Program-made: the position numbers and the translations under genes | Assembly (NCBI GenBank): GCA_029563035.1 | Contig: JAKQTP010000076.1 | Coordinates: 1-64,000 of the forward strand | Origin: an archaeon | Lineage (GTDB): Archaea > Iainarchaeota > Iainarchaeia > CSSED10-239 | Length of the DNA stretch: 64,000 nucleotides | Reading direction: 5' to 3' | Shown: piece by piece, positions 27,601 to 36,719 of the stretch | Layout of the letters: the number at the start of each line of letters is the position of its first letter | Numbering within the stretch: the stretch's first letter is position 1 | Notes under the pieces: generated by a model | Databases searched by the model: none | What the model saw: the letters and a program-made list of their open reading frames with translations, nothing else | What the model was told of the DNA's origin: nothing

Positions 27601-30461
27601 CAACACAAAGTGATGTTGGGTGTCATCCTCTATATGAAACCATCTTTTATCAAATTGTAAATGGACAGTCATTTCTTAATATTGATGATATTGTTGATGA
27701 TTATTATAGAATGATAACGTCTGGCGTTACTAGATTATCATATAGAGAAGTTCATGGTGGGAATGCTTGGACATCAGTGATTGATAATCAAAAACTTTAT
27801 CCGTCATTAAGCGGATATACGTTATTACCAACGAATGGTTATATAAATGTTAATGCCAGTGATTTTAATATGTCAGAACAAGATAATTTTAGAATTATAT
27901 GGAATGTTAATGACTCAGAAAGATCATTGGTTGATTATACACAATTTACATTTCCTTCACCATATGAATATTTTAATTTAACTGGTGATAGTTCGTATTC
28001 ATTATCGACAAATTATAAAAAGGTGTTGGATCTTATTGCTGTATTTAAGCCGAATATTTTGGAACAGTTTGAATTGGCGTTTTTGGATTTTGCGAGTGAA
28101 AAATTAAATGAAGAAATTCCATTTAATCCATATAAAACACCATATTCAAAATTTCAAGATTTATTAAAAGAAATTGTAACGATTGATAATATTTTACCGT
28201 CAGAATTTGAACAAACAACAACCACAAATAATAATAAGTTTATGGGTTTTATGAAAATAAAACAAAATGAAAAACTTAATAATTTAACGAATACGTTATT
28301 AGGTAATGATTGTCTAATTAAACTGGCATTATCAAATCCAAGAGAAATTGATCCACATATATTTGGTGGATTTACAAATACTGATGTTATGAGATTTGAT
28401 TCTGGTTCTTTTAATGTGAATCAAGTTACTTCGGAAAATTTAAATTATATTCGATTATATTTGGGTTTGAATGGAATTACTGGAGAAGAAAATGATGATT
28501 ATTATTTGGATTTCTTTTCTGTTAATGACATAGAACTCAATGAAGAGAACATAAAAAGATTTAGGCCGTTAATTTATCTATATGCGGGATTAAGATCAAA
28601 TGGTATGACAGGTCTTACTAATTCTGATTTTGTGACGTATGTAAAAGATAATATTGTAGATCCACCACCGGTAACAATTGGTGTTGATCGTTTTCAAGGA
28701 CCAACTGAAAGAATGGTTATGTTTTTGGAATATATTATTCGAAAGATACAATCTAGTGATTTTGGTACTAGAATAGAAGTTGAAGACTCTTCAATTGTGA
28801 GGGGATATAATGATGATCCGACACTTAAATTAGAATTATATAATTTATTTAAATCATTTAATGATAAATGGACATCTGGAAATTCAATTGGGCAGAGAAC
28901 ATTAATGGAAGAGTTTCTTTTCCTTGATAAAGCCAATCGGGATATAGGTAGTCAAGTATTCCTTGACATGTCAAAATTACTAAGACTCAATCGTCCAGAA
29001 AATAAAAAAATTAATTTGTATGGTGCAATAAGTTTGTTATTTCAAGATACGGGTTTTGACATAAGAGCGTTGCCGGCTTATGTAAATTTTTATGGTACAA
29101 ATTTCAATAATAATTCTAAATTATTACCATCAAAGACAGTAGCACAAAATATGTTTGGTATTTTTACTGATATAGATTATCAAGATTCATCACCAAGAAT
29201 AATTTTACAATATATAGGTCCAAATTCCAAACATTTAGAATTATCTGATCTTTATAAATACAAAAGCGAATATAAGAATGATGGATTTTATATTGCAGAT
29301 ACACATAATAATCCTATTGTTGTTGCATCTGAGGTATTTAATAGAACAGATTTCGGAAAATCAAATAAATGTGTGGCATTTGAAGTTAGTTTTGGAGATC
29401 AAAATCAATCTATATTTAAGACTGTGGAGGTTGATCAATCGAGTATTAAAAACACATCAGAATCATTTGAAGTATTGGATAGATTAGGGAAAAGTGAGAG
29501 TGGTGCTAGTGCAGCACAAGTTGATATTGGGTTATGGGACATTTATAGACAGTCTTCATATCAATGCACTGTGACTTGTATGGGAAATGTTATGATACAA
29601 CCAACAATGTTTTTTTATTTAAAGAATGTTCCATTATTTAGAGGTTCGTATTGGATTACCGAAGTAAATCATGAAATTAAGACATCTGGGATTGAAACAT
29701 CGTTTACTGGTACGAGAATTCCACAAGAATCACTTCCAGATCCGAAGGACTCATTTATGGCCAGTTATAGATCTTTGTTTGATAGGTTAGTAAATAAGGC
29801 TTTGGTTAAAATTAAAGATGATGAACGATTGAGTGAACCTGGAATTACTAAGAATATTACGACTGCCGAAGGTACGTTTACAAGCTCGGTTGATAATATA
29901 ATAATACAAGGTGAAAAACAAGTAATTCGTGTTGGATATACGTCATATGGAATACCATATAATGGATATAAAAAAGAAATTGATGAAGATATACAATTAG
30001 TTGTATATGGTGGTAGTGAATGGTTAAGGGTTAGGGTTGTTGAAATGGGAGGAAAAAATTATCCTATTGATGATAATATAGATATGAGTATTATTTCAAG
30101 TCTTACCACACCCATAGTTAATACTCCTCGAATTGTTAAATGGAATGAGCTTAAAGAACGAACAAAAGTGGACGATTTTTATGTGACTAGATTTGATCGT
30201 AATTTAATATCTGACAACACAATTGTTTCAAAATTTAAAAACACCGAGTTTTTACGTCCAAAACAAAGAAATTTAACATCGGATAAGACATTCACACTTA
30301 TAACTAATATAATTATGGAATCAGGAAATGGTGTTTATAATGGACCTGTTAGTGTTGGTCCACCCAAATTGAAGGGGGGGTATGGTATTGGAATGTCGTG
30401 GTCATTAATGAAAAAACTAGATTTGTGGGATGGTGACGTTGTATATTTTAGAATGAGATAG
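24675..30461 (+). CDS. Giant baseplate hub candidate (1928 aa)
   Basis: A 1928-aa structural protein. Near residue 150-215 is a region with RVVMRFVDVRGKTLFESPEH, then YLTVKGYYGKAIRYRLHMIK and VGSTYAYLADIPMDAVL. This layout (a strand pair plus aromatic pocket) is seen in hub proteins of large T4-like phages. Near residue 1625-1680 is CTVTCMGNVMIQPTMFFYL, then FRGSYWITEVNHEIKTSGIETSF, resembling the docking strands of gp27/gpD-like hubs. The C-terminus (ending MSWSLMKKLDLWDGDVVYF) may be a partner-binding tail. The 24675 ATG overlaps the previous stop by 11 bases. No lysozyme motif is visible. The hub role is inference from these fragments and from neighbours. Confidence 0.55.
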   Translation: MANNNLKTTNEILVKVDQNNLIYIDPNSILDNGEVKPRGVEPENYIMFVNLEADLVPRSVLINNDTKSTLISVAKGTLNFMRNANGRDYDTTWTDAYFERKATSLSNDATYYTNDETTQSFGIDSVSIQVRGANFIPRVVMRFVDVRGKTLFESPEHSPYSAFFHLPWPLFYLTVKGYYGKAIRYRLHMIKFNARYNSSTGNFDIECNFVGSTYAYLADIPMDAVLNAPYFYATENKISETYNEKTKQTDVLISKTTKGYRVLKSVYQEYISKGLLPPDFPVKTLREIISVAGELEKILEREIFPKVIHHRVLGAIKDYEDKLRFLVEGCDTWRKMNLVTASPITTTKTRENVFTGESEFIPYYTLNSTDKGSLTNITGDQVGSIALILSRAIDELEQNLAFGIYRDETILKGEEIQPKIISCSSIKRLSDFYIISNGIVGFDFDGLMMRIDDIRKDYVEQRNQIEIEIERKMNDFVSSKRDPKIGIGFVPTVRNITGVLLANAETFLRLMKDVHFKAFERAEDRKKILNSVLTDTDNRNNAIYPWPEVKVQNYGNKSMVLLYPGDKSISNKLQSYDATLWPEVDFIENFYAIATSQKDNLGGKENSPDNINYIFDTSLNMKNYNLSVLTDIINMMPYTDKSIGSIIYELYERAKYTTLFTPYNDKAVLELAEIEYQNLKNQLGEDIDVVDVLKRNITSFSKLIQELETLSYRYPYYEDQIPSVEYIKNATEKDYTIQKHTGKSGAFSKTKTYPEVKNFLENYKAENYRKSIYPFNSPLYLSYLGQTTYESNNLDLNMLLTINEPTDFITSYSSGHMWVKDNKPECGKNLFLNTIDLRVSDTITIEKHILNTPYFHNQLYKEFINNESSGKYVGSAYLLLNSLPFKDLDDRITYAGGGTSTLVSTLIKELPATHYIPYHMILKWGSIYHRYKKWIIDSVDIIGNVTDSIDGGNFFDQNNGYTFNTGISEKPMINRTTQSDVGCHPLYETIFYQIVNGQSFLNIDDIVDDYYRMITSGVTRLSYREVHGGNAWTSVIDNQKLYPSLSGYTLLPTNGYINVNASDFNMSEQDNFRIIWNVNDSERSLVDYTQFTFPSPYEYFNLTGDSSYSLSTNYKKVLDLIAVFKPNILEQFELAFLDFASEKLNEEIPFNPYKTPYSKFQDLLKEIVTIDNILPSEFEQTTTTNNNKFMGFMKIKQNEKLNNLTNTLLGNDCLIKLALSNPREIDPHIFGGFTNTDVMRFDSGSFNVNQVTSENLNYIRLYLGLNGITGEENDDYYLDFFSVNDIELNEENIKRFRPLIYLYAGLRSNGMTGLTNSDFVTYVKDNIVDPPPVTIGVDRFQGPTERMVMFLEYIIRKIQSSDFGTRIEVEDSSIVRGYNDDPTLKLELYNLFKSFNDKWTSGNSIGQRTLMEEFLFLDKANRDIGSQVFLDMSKLLRLNRPENKKINLYGAISLLFQDTGFDIRALPAYVNFYGTNFNNNSKLLPSKTVAQNMFGIFTDIDYQDSSPRIILQYIGPNSKHLELSDLYKYKSEYKNDGFYIADTHNNPIVVASEVFNRTDFGKSNKCVAFEVSFGDQNQSIFKTVEVDQSSIKNTSESFEVLDRLGKSESGASAAQVDIGLWDIYRQSSYQCTVTCMGNVMIQPTMFFYLKNVPLFRGSYWITEVNHEIKTSGIETSFTGTRIPQESLPDPKDSFMASYRSLFDRLVNKALVKIKDDERLSEPGITKNITTAEGTFTSSVDNIIIQGEKQVIRVGYTSYGIPYNGYKKEIDEDIQLVVYGGSEWLRVRVVEMGGKNYPIDDNIDMSIISSLTTPIVNTPRIVKWNELKERTKVDDFYVTRFDRNLISDNTIVSKFKNTEFLRPKQRNLTSDKTFTLITNIIMESGNGVYNGPVSVGPPKLKGGYGIGMSWSLMKKLDLWDGDVVYFRMR

Positions 30462-30480
30462 AAATTACCAAAATAACTGA

Positions 30481-30487
30481 TATTTAT
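30481..30487 (+). promoter_or_regulatory. Candidate late promoter box before small gene pair
   Basis: TATTTAT, 15 bases before the ATG at 30503. Confidence 0.4.
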
Positions 30488-30502
30488 ATAGAAATTAAAA
30501 CT

Positions 30503-30703
30503 ATGGAAGATACAACTAAACTTTTGGATGATTTCCTGGCAGGACCAACGGTTGTGAAAAAGACATCATTAGACGGAAAAGAGGAAGAAGTTTGTGATTT
30601 AGAGACTGGTGAGTGTTATATTATCAGAACGCGAGATGGTATAGTTGAAAGAATAAATAAAAAATTTATTACCGAAGATGGTAGACAATTATTAATGGAT
30701 TAA
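30503..30703 (+). CDS. Small acidic protein of unknown function (66 aa)
   Basis: A 66-aa protein starting MEDTTKLLDDFLAG. The middle has a CDLETGECYII segment with two Cys seven residues apart, and the end is VERINKKFITEDGRQLLMD. I do not recognise the family. It lies between the hub candidate and a Pro/Ala-rich protein with 12 bases to the next gene, suggesting cotranscription. A virion or assembly role is only a guess from location. Confidence 0.6.
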   Translation: MEDTTKLLDDFLAGPTVVKKTSLDGKEEEVCDLETGECYIIRTRDGIVERINKKFITEDGRQLLMD

Positions 30704-30715
30704 ATATAAAATAAA

Positions 30716-31411
30716 ATGGATGCTTTACAAGAAGAATTAAAAAGATTTAACGCCATATATAAATATGGTAAAACTTTCATTACTGAACAAGAACCACCAT
30801 TACCTCAAGCTGGTGGTACACCAACTCCACCACCTGCAGGTGCAGATGCGGCACCGGCGGATCCAATGGCGACAGATCCTGGTGCAGCGGGATTAAGTCC
30901 TGAAACGGAACCACCGGCTGATGCTGAAGAATTTGATCCGGAAGCTGGTGCGGAGATTAATCCTGAAACAGAGAGTGATGATACAACAGAAGAAATAGAT
31001 ATTACTGATCTGGTTAATATGACAAAAAGTATAAAAAAACAGCTTGATAACACTCAAAGTCAAGAAAATACCGAGGTCACGCAAAAAATGGGTGATGTAT
31101 TCACAAAACTTGGTGAACTTGAAGGAAAATTAGCTGAGATGGATAATATTATTTCAAAAATAGATCAATTGGGTTCAAAAATTGAAGAAATGAGGCCAAA
31201 AACGCCAGTTGAAAAATTGGAAATGAGGTCTTTAGATTCTTATCCATTTAATGTTAAACCGGATCAATTTTTTGATGAAAAACAATATGAAATGAAAACA
31301 TCAGGAAAAAACGAATATGTTTTAACAAAAGGTGATGTTGAAAATTATGGGAAAAATGAGATAATGAAATCGTTCAATCCAAAGTCTTATGAAGATACAT
31401 ATGGGATTTAA
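30716..31411 (+). CDS. Virion-associated protein with Pro/Ala-rich linker and coiled coil
   Basis: A 231-aa protein. After a short helical start (MDALQEELKRFNAIYKYGKT) there is a low-complexity segment of Pro, Ala, Gly, Asp and Glu (about residues 25-85), followed by an amphipathic helical region (VFTKLGELEGKLAEMDNI) that looks like a coiled coil. The C-terminal part contains YPFNVKPDQFFDEKQYEM. The linker DNA is clearly more GC-rich than the surroundings, because Pro, Ala and Gly codons are GC-rich. It closes the block of baseplate genes and is followed by a strong terminator. Structural function is inferred from location and composition. Confidence 0.6.
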   Translation: MDALQEELKRFNAIYKYGKTFITEQEPPLPQAGGTPTPPPAGADAAPADPMATDPGAAGLSPETEPPADAEEFDPEAGAEINPETESDDTTEEIDITDLVNMTKSIKKQLDNTQSQENTEVTQKMGDVFTKLGELEGKLAEMDNIISKIDQLGSKIEEMRPKTPVEKLEMRSLDSYPFNVKPDQFFDEKQYEMKTSGKNEYVLTKGDVENYGKNEIMKSFNPKSYEDTYGI

Positions 31412-31433
31412 AATATATATTTTCGAACGAATT

Positions 31434-31465
31434 AAAGCCTGACTTTGAAATCAGGCTTTTTTTTT
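31434..31465 (+). terminator. Rho-independent terminator closing the first baseplate block
   Basis: AAGCCTGA (31435-31442), an 8-base loop, TCAGGCTT (31451-31458) and a T-run. It separates the structural genes from the SSB gene. Confidence 0.9.
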
Positions 31466-31518
31466 GTATATTTTATTTTGAGATGAATACGCTTTATATT
31501 TTGAAAATTGAAAATTAT

Positions 31519-31525
31519 TATTTAT
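31519..31525 (+). promoter_or_regulatory. Candidate promoter box before SSB gene
   Basis: TATTTAT, 46 bases before the SSB ATG. The leader between is AT-rich. The distance is longer than for most other boxes, so the support is weaker. Confidence 0.3.
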
Positions 31526-31571
31526 ATTTTACATAATTAACATTATTTACAAACAAATTAATTTAAGATTT

Positions 31572-32405
31572 ATGAGTGTTATTGAAGCAGTACAAGCACA
31601 GTACGAAAGAAGTAGAGCCGCAAGCGGCAGCAAATTTGCCTCGCAGGAGGAACGGATGAAAAAGTATTTCACGACAGTAATACCCAAAGGGTCTTCTAGT
31701 CAGGAAAAACGTATCAGGATTCTACCTACTAGTGATGGTTCATCACCGTTTGTAGAAGTTTATTTCCACGAAGTTCAGGTGGATGGAAAATGGGTTAAAC
31801 TCTATGACCCCAGACAAGAAGGTAAACGATCACCATTAAATGAAGTAAAAGAAAGTCTCGAAGCGACAGGATTAGATTCTGACAAAGAGTTATCAAAAAC
31901 TTATCGTGCACGTAAGTTTTATATCGTTAAAGTTATTGATCGAGAAAATGAACAAGACGGACCTAAGTTTTGGAGATTTAAACACAACTCCAAAGGTGAA
32001 GGTATTTTTGATAAGATTTTTCCTATTTTTAAAAATAGGGGTGATATTACCGACATAACAAAGGGTAGGGATATAACTCTCTCGTTATCACTCACGAAGT
32101 CTGCAACAGGAAGAGAATATACTCAAGTTAGTTCAATTCTTCCTGAAGATCCGAGTCCGTTAAGTACGGATGCGGAACAGCTTAATGCGTGGGTTACGGA
32201 TACACTTGTGTGGTCGGATGTTTATTCAAAGAAACCAGAGGAATATCTTGAAATGGTTGCTAATGGAGAAACACCAAAATGGGATAGTACTCTTAATAAG
32301 TGGATATCTTCAGTACATTCCGAATCAACAATTAGTGATGATGAAGAAATTGATGATCCTCAAATAGATGAAGAACCATCCGACGTTGACGATCTACCAT
32401 TTTAA
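31572..32405 (+). CDS. Single-stranded DNA-binding protein, T4 gp32-like
   Basis: The phage SSB, coating single-stranded DNA for replication and recombination. It has 277 aa (T4 gp32 has 301). After an N-terminal basic helix (QAQYERSRAASGS) comes a core with KRIRILPTSDGSSPFVEVY and RARKFYIVKVIDREN strands typical of the gp32 OB-fold, and an acidic tail ending DVDDLPF, the usual partner-binding end. It contains no Cys, so the zinc site of T4 gp32 is absent. The gene has its own transcription unit between two strong terminators, followed by the UvsX gene. Codons are less AT-biased than most of the window, which suits very high expression. Confidence 0.85.
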   Translation: MSVIEAVQAQYERSRAASGSKFASQEERMKKYFTTVIPKGSSSQEKRIRILPTSDGSSPFVEVYFHEVQVDGKWVKLYDPRQEGKRSPLNEVKESLEATGLDSDKELSKTYRARKFYIVKVIDRENEQDGPKFWRFKHNSKGEGIFDKIFPIFKNRGDITDITKGRDITLSLSLTKSATGREYTQVSSILPEDPSPLSTDAEQLNAWVTDTLVWSDVYSKKPEEYLEMVANGETPKWDSTLNKWISSVHSESTISDDEEIDDPQIDEEPSDVDDLPF

Positions 32406-32418
32406 TTAACATTTGTAG

Positions 32419-32457
32419 AATCTTCCCGTTTCAATATTGGGGCGGGAAGATTTTTTT
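32419..32457 (+). terminator. Rho-independent terminator after SSB gene
   Basis: AATCTTCCCG, a 14-base loop and CGGGAAGATT followed by T's. The UvsX ATG follows only 12 bases later, so the hairpin might also tune read-through into UvsX. Confidence 0.9.
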
Positions 32458-32469
32458 AACTAAAAAAAC

Positions 32470-33486
32470 ATGGCGATTAAAAAAGTTGATTTTTCTGCAA
32501 TAAAAAAAGAGTTTTCACAGGTTGCGGCTTATAAACCTGAAAGATATTTTGATTTAGGGGATGCTTTTACGGATGCTTGTGGTCTTCCCGGACCGGCAAT
32601 GGGACATTTAAATATGTTTCTTGGACATACTGATACAGGTAAAACTACAGCATTGATAAAAACAGCAATTGATGCTCAGAGAAAAGGGATATTACCTGTT
32701 TTTGTTATTACAGAACAGAAATGGGGTTTTGAACACGCTAAACTTATGGGTCTTGAGTGTGAAAAAACCATTAATTCAGAAACAAATGAAACAACATGGG
32801 ATGGGTTTTTTCTATTCAACAACCATTTTGAATATATCGAACAAATTACGGATTACATTAATGACTTACTGGACGCACAAGATAAAGGTAAAATACCATA
32901 TGATCTTTGTTTTTTATGGGATTCTATTGGCTCTGTTCCATGTAAAATGACTTGGGAAGGTAAAGGTGGAAAACAACATAATGCGTCTGTTTTGTCAGAC
33001 AAAATAGGCATGGGATTAAACCAGAGGATAACTGGTTCACGTAGAATTGATAAAAAGCACACTAACACTATGGTTGTGTGTAATCAGCCTTGGGTAGAAT
33101 TACCAGACAACCCATTTGGTCAGCCGAGAATTAAGGCTAAAGGTGGTGAAGCAGTTTGGCTTAATTCAAGTTTGGTTTTTTTATTTGGTAACCAAAAAAA
33201 TGGTGGTATTACAAAAATTTCTATAACTAAAGGTGGAAGAACAATTAAAATTGCAACCAGAACAAAAGTTGGAATTTTAAAAAATCATATAAGTGGGTCG
33301 GGATATGAGGATGGTAAAATTATGATTACTGCTCATGATTTTATGAGATGTAAAACAAAGGAAGAGGAAAAGAAATCTCGTGAAGAATATGTAAAAAATT
33401 ATGGAACATATATAAGCGAGTTATTGGGGGTTAATGTTTCGGGTTTATCAGATGTCGAAATTTATGAAGAAGATGTAGAGGGATAA
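32470..33486 (+). CDS. uvsX: UvsX/RecA-type recombinase
   Basis: Strand-exchange ATPase of phage homologous recombination. It has 338 aa (T4 UvsX has 391). The Walker A motif GHTDTGKTT (about residues 52-60) and Walker B-type LCFLWDSIGS are clear. Downstream is the KAKGGEAVWLNSSLVF segment and DNA-binding loop features such as GLNQRITGSRR. The start MAIKKVDFSAIKKEF fits the polymer-binding N-terminus. The ATG lies 12 bases past the SSB terminator, so transcription from the SSB promoter could partly pass, or a promoter may overlap the SSB gene end. UvsX works with SSB and helicases, which are its neighbours here. Confidence 0.9.
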   Translation: MAIKKVDFSAIKKEFSQVAAYKPERYFDLGDAFTDACGLPGPAMGHLNMFLGHTDTGKTTALIKTAIDAQRKGILPVFVITEQKWGFEHAKLMGLECEKTINSETNETTWDGFFLFNNHFEYIEQITDYINDLLDAQDKGKIPYDLCFLWDSIGSVPCKMTWEGKGGKQHNASVLSDKIGMGLNQRITGSRRIDKKHTNTMVVCNQPWVELPDNPFGQPRIKAKGGEAVWLNSSLVFLFGNQKNGGITKISITKGGRTIKIATRTKVGILKNHISGSGYEDGKIMITAHDFMRCKTKEEEKKSREEYVKNYGTYISELLGVNVSGLSDVEIYEEDVEG

Positions 33487-33502
33487 TTTAAATTAATGGT
33501 GA

Positions 33503-34519
33503 ATGCCAACTTTAATTGTTGATGGTGATAATTTATTAACCATTGGATTTTACGGACTTAAGAATTATTTTTATAAAGGTTCACATATTGGGGGGATATT
33601 TCATTTTCTAAACACACTTAGATTGTCGTTTGAAACATATCGTCTTGATAAAATAGTGGTGTTTTGGGATGGAGAAGATGCTGCCAGATCTAGAAAACGG
33701 ATATATCATCATTATAAAGAAAATCGTCAAAATAGGTTTAAAACAGAAGAAGAAAATAATTCTTATGAATACCAGAGAAATCGTGTAAAACAATATCTAG
33801 AAGAAGTTTATGTGAGACAGGGTGAATTTTCTAATTGTGAAACTGATGATTGTGTTGCATATTATGTTCAAAATTCACCCGAAGAGAAAAAAATTATATA
33901 TTCATCAGATGGTGATCTTACACAGTTAGTTTCGAAAGACACACAACTTTATAACCCATCACACAGGAAATTATATAAGCCAAAAGATACATTTGTTTAT
34001 AATCAGGAAAAATTGCTGATTGAAAACATTAAGATAGTTAAAATGTTATGTGGTGATCCTTCAGATAATATTGCGGGTATAAGAAGTCTAGGTATTAAAC
34101 GACTTTTGTCTTTATTTCCAGAAATCTCTAGTCAACCACTTACTCTGGATTATGTGAAAAATAAAGCAAATTATCTTTTTGAACAAGATAAAGAGGACAA
34201 ACTTATTCAAAATTTATTGACTGGGGTTACAAAATACGGGGTTTTTGGTGAAGAGTTTTTTCAGATAAATAATAGTATTGTGAATTTGGAAAATCCAATT
34301 TTAACGGAAGAAGCTAAAGTTGGGATAATTGCGTTGATAAATGAAAATTTGGACAGTGAAGGAAGGTCATATAAAAATACGATGAGAATGATGATGGAAG
34401 ATGGTTTATTTCATGTTTTACCAAAATCAGATGACGCATGGATTAGATTTCTCAATCCTTTTCTTAGGCTTACAAGAAAGGAAAAAAATAAAAAATTTAT
34501 AAAATTTAAAAATAAATGA
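33503..34519 (+). CDS. 5'-3' exonuclease / flap endonuclease (T4 Rnh-like)
   Basis: The protein removes RNA primers or 5' flaps during replication. It has 338 aa, near the T4 RNase H size (305 aa). Metal-site motifs are visible: VDGDNLL at the start, VVFWDGEDAARSRKR, a KKIIYSSDGDLTQLV segment, and the helix-hairpin-helix-like CGDPSDNIAGIRSLGIK. The ATG at 33503 is 16 bases after the UvsX stop. Its end overlaps the next gene's start by four bases (ATGA), so they are translationally coupled. Confident as an FEN/5' nuclease family member; RNase H-like in the phage sense. Confidence 0.9.
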   Translation: MPTLIVDGDNLLTIGFYGLKNYFYKGSHIGGIFHFLNTLRLSFETYRLDKIVVFWDGEDAARSRKRIYHHYKENRQNRFKTEEENNSYEYQRNRVKQYLEEVYVRQGEFSNCETDDCVAYYVQNSPEEKKIIYSSDGDLTQLVSKDTQLYNPSHRKLYKPKDTFVYNQEKLLIENIKIVKMLCGDPSDNIAGIRSLGIKRLLSLFPEISSQPLTLDYVKNKANYLFEQDKEDKLIQNLLTGVTKYGVFGEEFFQINNSIVNLENPILTEEAKVGIIALINENLDSEGRSYKNTMRMMMEDGLFHVLPKSDDAWIRFLNPFLRLTRKEKNKKFIKFKNK

Positions 34520-34962
34520 ATATGCAAATTCAAGATGTAAATAGGTTTGAATTTCTCTTAACATTAGAGAATAATATTGTTATACAGAGGTTTTTTAACG
34601 TACCTAATTATGGTTCTAAATCTTTAGTGGGGCTGGAATTGTATGAGTGTGTTAGAGATATATGTAATGAAATTGCTATGGACTTGAAATGGAAGACGTT
34701 AGACTATCTGAATGATAATGCGGATTATTTTTTTGACATGGAACCAAGTGAGGCAATAAAAGAAAAAGAAGAGTGGTTTTCATTAAGTATAAAACTAGGT
34801 GAGAAGGTATTTATAACTAGAATATTTCCGGCTCATGTTTACCATCCAAAGGTAAGATATGCTGTTGACATCAGACCTAAAGTTAGAAAATTTTTAACCG
34901 ATTTGACGAATGTATTATCGTCTAGTGAGGTGACTACCGAATATTTGGAAACTGAGTTGTGA
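34516..34962 (+). CDS. Unknown protein between nuclease and replicative helicase (148 aa)
   Basis: A 148-aa acidic protein starting MNMQIQDVNRFEFLLTLENN. It has mixed alpha/beta character and no motif I recognise. Features include a LVGLELYECVRDICNEIAMD helix and KVFITRIFPAHVYHPKVRY. It overlaps the nuclease stop by four bases and precedes the DnaB-type helicase by 18 bases. By position one might think of a helicase loader or accessory factor, but the sequence shows no loader motifs, so this is only a guess. Confidence 0.6.
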   Translation: MNMQIQDVNRFEFLLTLENNIVIQRFFNVPNYGSKSLVGLELYECVRDICNEIAMDLKWKTLDYLNDNADYFFDMEPSEAIKEKEEWFSLSIKLGEKVFITRIFPAHVYHPKVRYAVDIRPKVRKFLTDLTNVLSSSEVTTEYLETEL

Positions 34963-34980
34963 AAAATGATTTAATTAAAA

Positions 34981-36699
34981 ATGAACGAAAAGAATTTTGG
35001 ATATTTGGGGTCTGGTTTTCAACAATCACTATTAAAAACCATAATTGAAGATAAAAGATTTGCCATAACGATAATTGATGTTATTGAAAGCAAGTATTTT
35101 GATGGGCCATATTTTAGGTATATAATGGAAAATATCAAAGAATTATATGAAACCTTTGGTAGTATACCTAATTATGAAACGTTAACACAAAAAATACTGG
35201 CAGAAAACAATAATGTATCGTCAAAGGTACATATTGATACAATAAATGCTATCAAGGATAAAGAGTTAGACAATGATGGTGGTTATGTTAAAAAGATTGC
35301 ATTAAATTTTTGTCGTCAACAAGTTTTGAAAGCGTCTTTAAAAGAAGCTGAAGAAATTATGAGTAGTGGTGATTTTGAAAATTATGATAAAATTGAAAGT
35401 AAGATTCAGGACGCATTACAAGTAGGTACATTTGTTGATGATATAGAAGATATTACCGAAAATATTTTAAGTTCATTAGAAGAGGATTCGAGGATACCGT
35501 TTAGTACTGGTATTAAAGGTATTGACGATGCATTGAGAGGTGGTGTTGCTCGTGGGGAACTAGCCGTGTTTCTTGCACCAACAGGTATTGGCAAAACAAC
35601 ATGGTTAACGAAAATGGCAAATTCGGCATATGAAAATGGTGCTAATGTTTTACAAATATTCTTTGAAGATGGTATGAGTGAAATTCGTCGAAAACATTAT
35701 ACAATATGGACGGGTATTCCATCGCATGAACAACCGGAACGAAAGTATGAGGTGAAAGAAAAAGTCGAAAACGTAATTTCCAAACGCACTAATTTTTTAA
35801 AACTTATTAAATATCCGTCAGGTAAAATAACAATAAATGACATAAGAAATAAGATTAGAAAGTTAGAATCTGAGGGTTTAAAACTTGATTTTTTAGTTCT
35901 TGATTATATTGATTGTATTGCCGGTGATGGGATAATAAGTGGCGAGGAATGGAAGGGCGAAGGCGCAATTATGAGAGCTTTAGAATCAATGACAGGTGAG
36001 TTTAATATTGCTATTTGGACAGCAACACAGGGGAATAGATTTAGTATTAGCTCTGATGTTGTTACAACCGATCAAATGGGGGGATCGATTAAAAAAGGCC
36101 AAGTTGGTCATATAGTTATATCTGCAGCAAAAACATTGGAACAGAAAGAAAATAATCTTGCCAATGTGACATTATTAAAATCTCGTATTGGTAAAGATGG
36201 TATCGTTTTTCAAAATTGTAAATTTAATAATGAATATTTGGAATTCGATACTGATACACAAAACACAATACTTGGACATCAGGAAGATAGAGCTGAGGCC
36301 AGAAAATTACGAGCCTCAACAGTTTATAAACAAGGAAAGAAGGAGAAAGAAGAAGAGGATATTGGTAAAGTTCAAGATGGGGGTAGATCTAGAATTGAAG
36401 CTGCAATTAGTAATTCACCTATTGTAGTAGAAAATCTTTTAAATGAATTACAAAATCTAGATGATATGACAGTTGGTGATGTAAAATTTAATCCTGCGAA
36501 TGAAATAAAAGAAGATATTATTGATATAATAGATGAATCTAATGATATACATGAAACTGTTTATGAGTCTTTTGATAACACAATAACAGATACTATGGTT
36601 GAAGCTAAAATAGAAACAAAACTTACACCAACCAAAACTGTTTTTACTCAAGAAGATATAAATCGAAGACTAAGAGCATTAAAAAAAATGAATAAATAA
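34981..36699 (+). CDS. Replicative DNA helicase, DnaB/gp41-type
   Basis: Hexameric 5'-3' helicase of the replication fork. The N-terminal region (GFQQSLLKTIIEDKRFAITI) matches the DnaB N-terminal helical domain. The C-terminal RecA domain has GVARGELAVFLAPTGIGKTT (Walker A near residue 200), the Walker B-type LDFLVLDYIDCIAGDG, ATQGNRFSISSDVVT and LLKSRIGKDG. At 572 aa it is longer than T4 gp41 (475 aa); the surplus is a C-terminal tail of about 150 residues that is rich in Glu, Asp, Ile and Asn and ends INRRLRALKKMNK. The tail may bind primase or SSB. No separate primase gene is visible in the window. Confidence 0.9.
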   Translation: MNEKNFGYLGSGFQQSLLKTIIEDKRFAITIIDVIESKYFDGPYFRYIMENIKELYETFGSIPNYETLTQKILAENNNVSSKVHIDTINAIKDKELDNDGGYVKKIALNFCRQQVLKASLKEAEEIMSSGDFENYDKIESKIQDALQVGTFVDDIEDITENILSSLEEDSRIPFSTGIKGIDDALRGGVARGELAVFLAPTGIGKTTWLTKMANSAYENGANVLQIFFEDGMSEIRRKHYTIWTGIPSHEQPERKYEVKEKVENVISKRTNFLKLIKYPSGKITINDIRNKIRKLESEGLKLDFLVLDYIDCIAGDGIISGEEWKGEGAIMRALESMTGEFNIAIWTATQGNRFSISSDVVTTDQMGGSIKKGQVGHIVISAAKTLEQKENNLANVTLLKSRIGKDGIVFQNCKFNNEYLEFDTDTQNTILGHQEDRAEARKLRASTVYKQGKKEKEEEDIGKVQDGGRSRIEAAISNSPIVVENLLNELQNLDDMTVGDVKFNPANEIKEDIIDIIDESNDIHETVYESFDNTITDTMVEAKIETKLTPTKTVFTQEDINRRLRALKKMNK

Positions 36700-36719
36700 T
36701 TAAAAATTAATGATATAAT

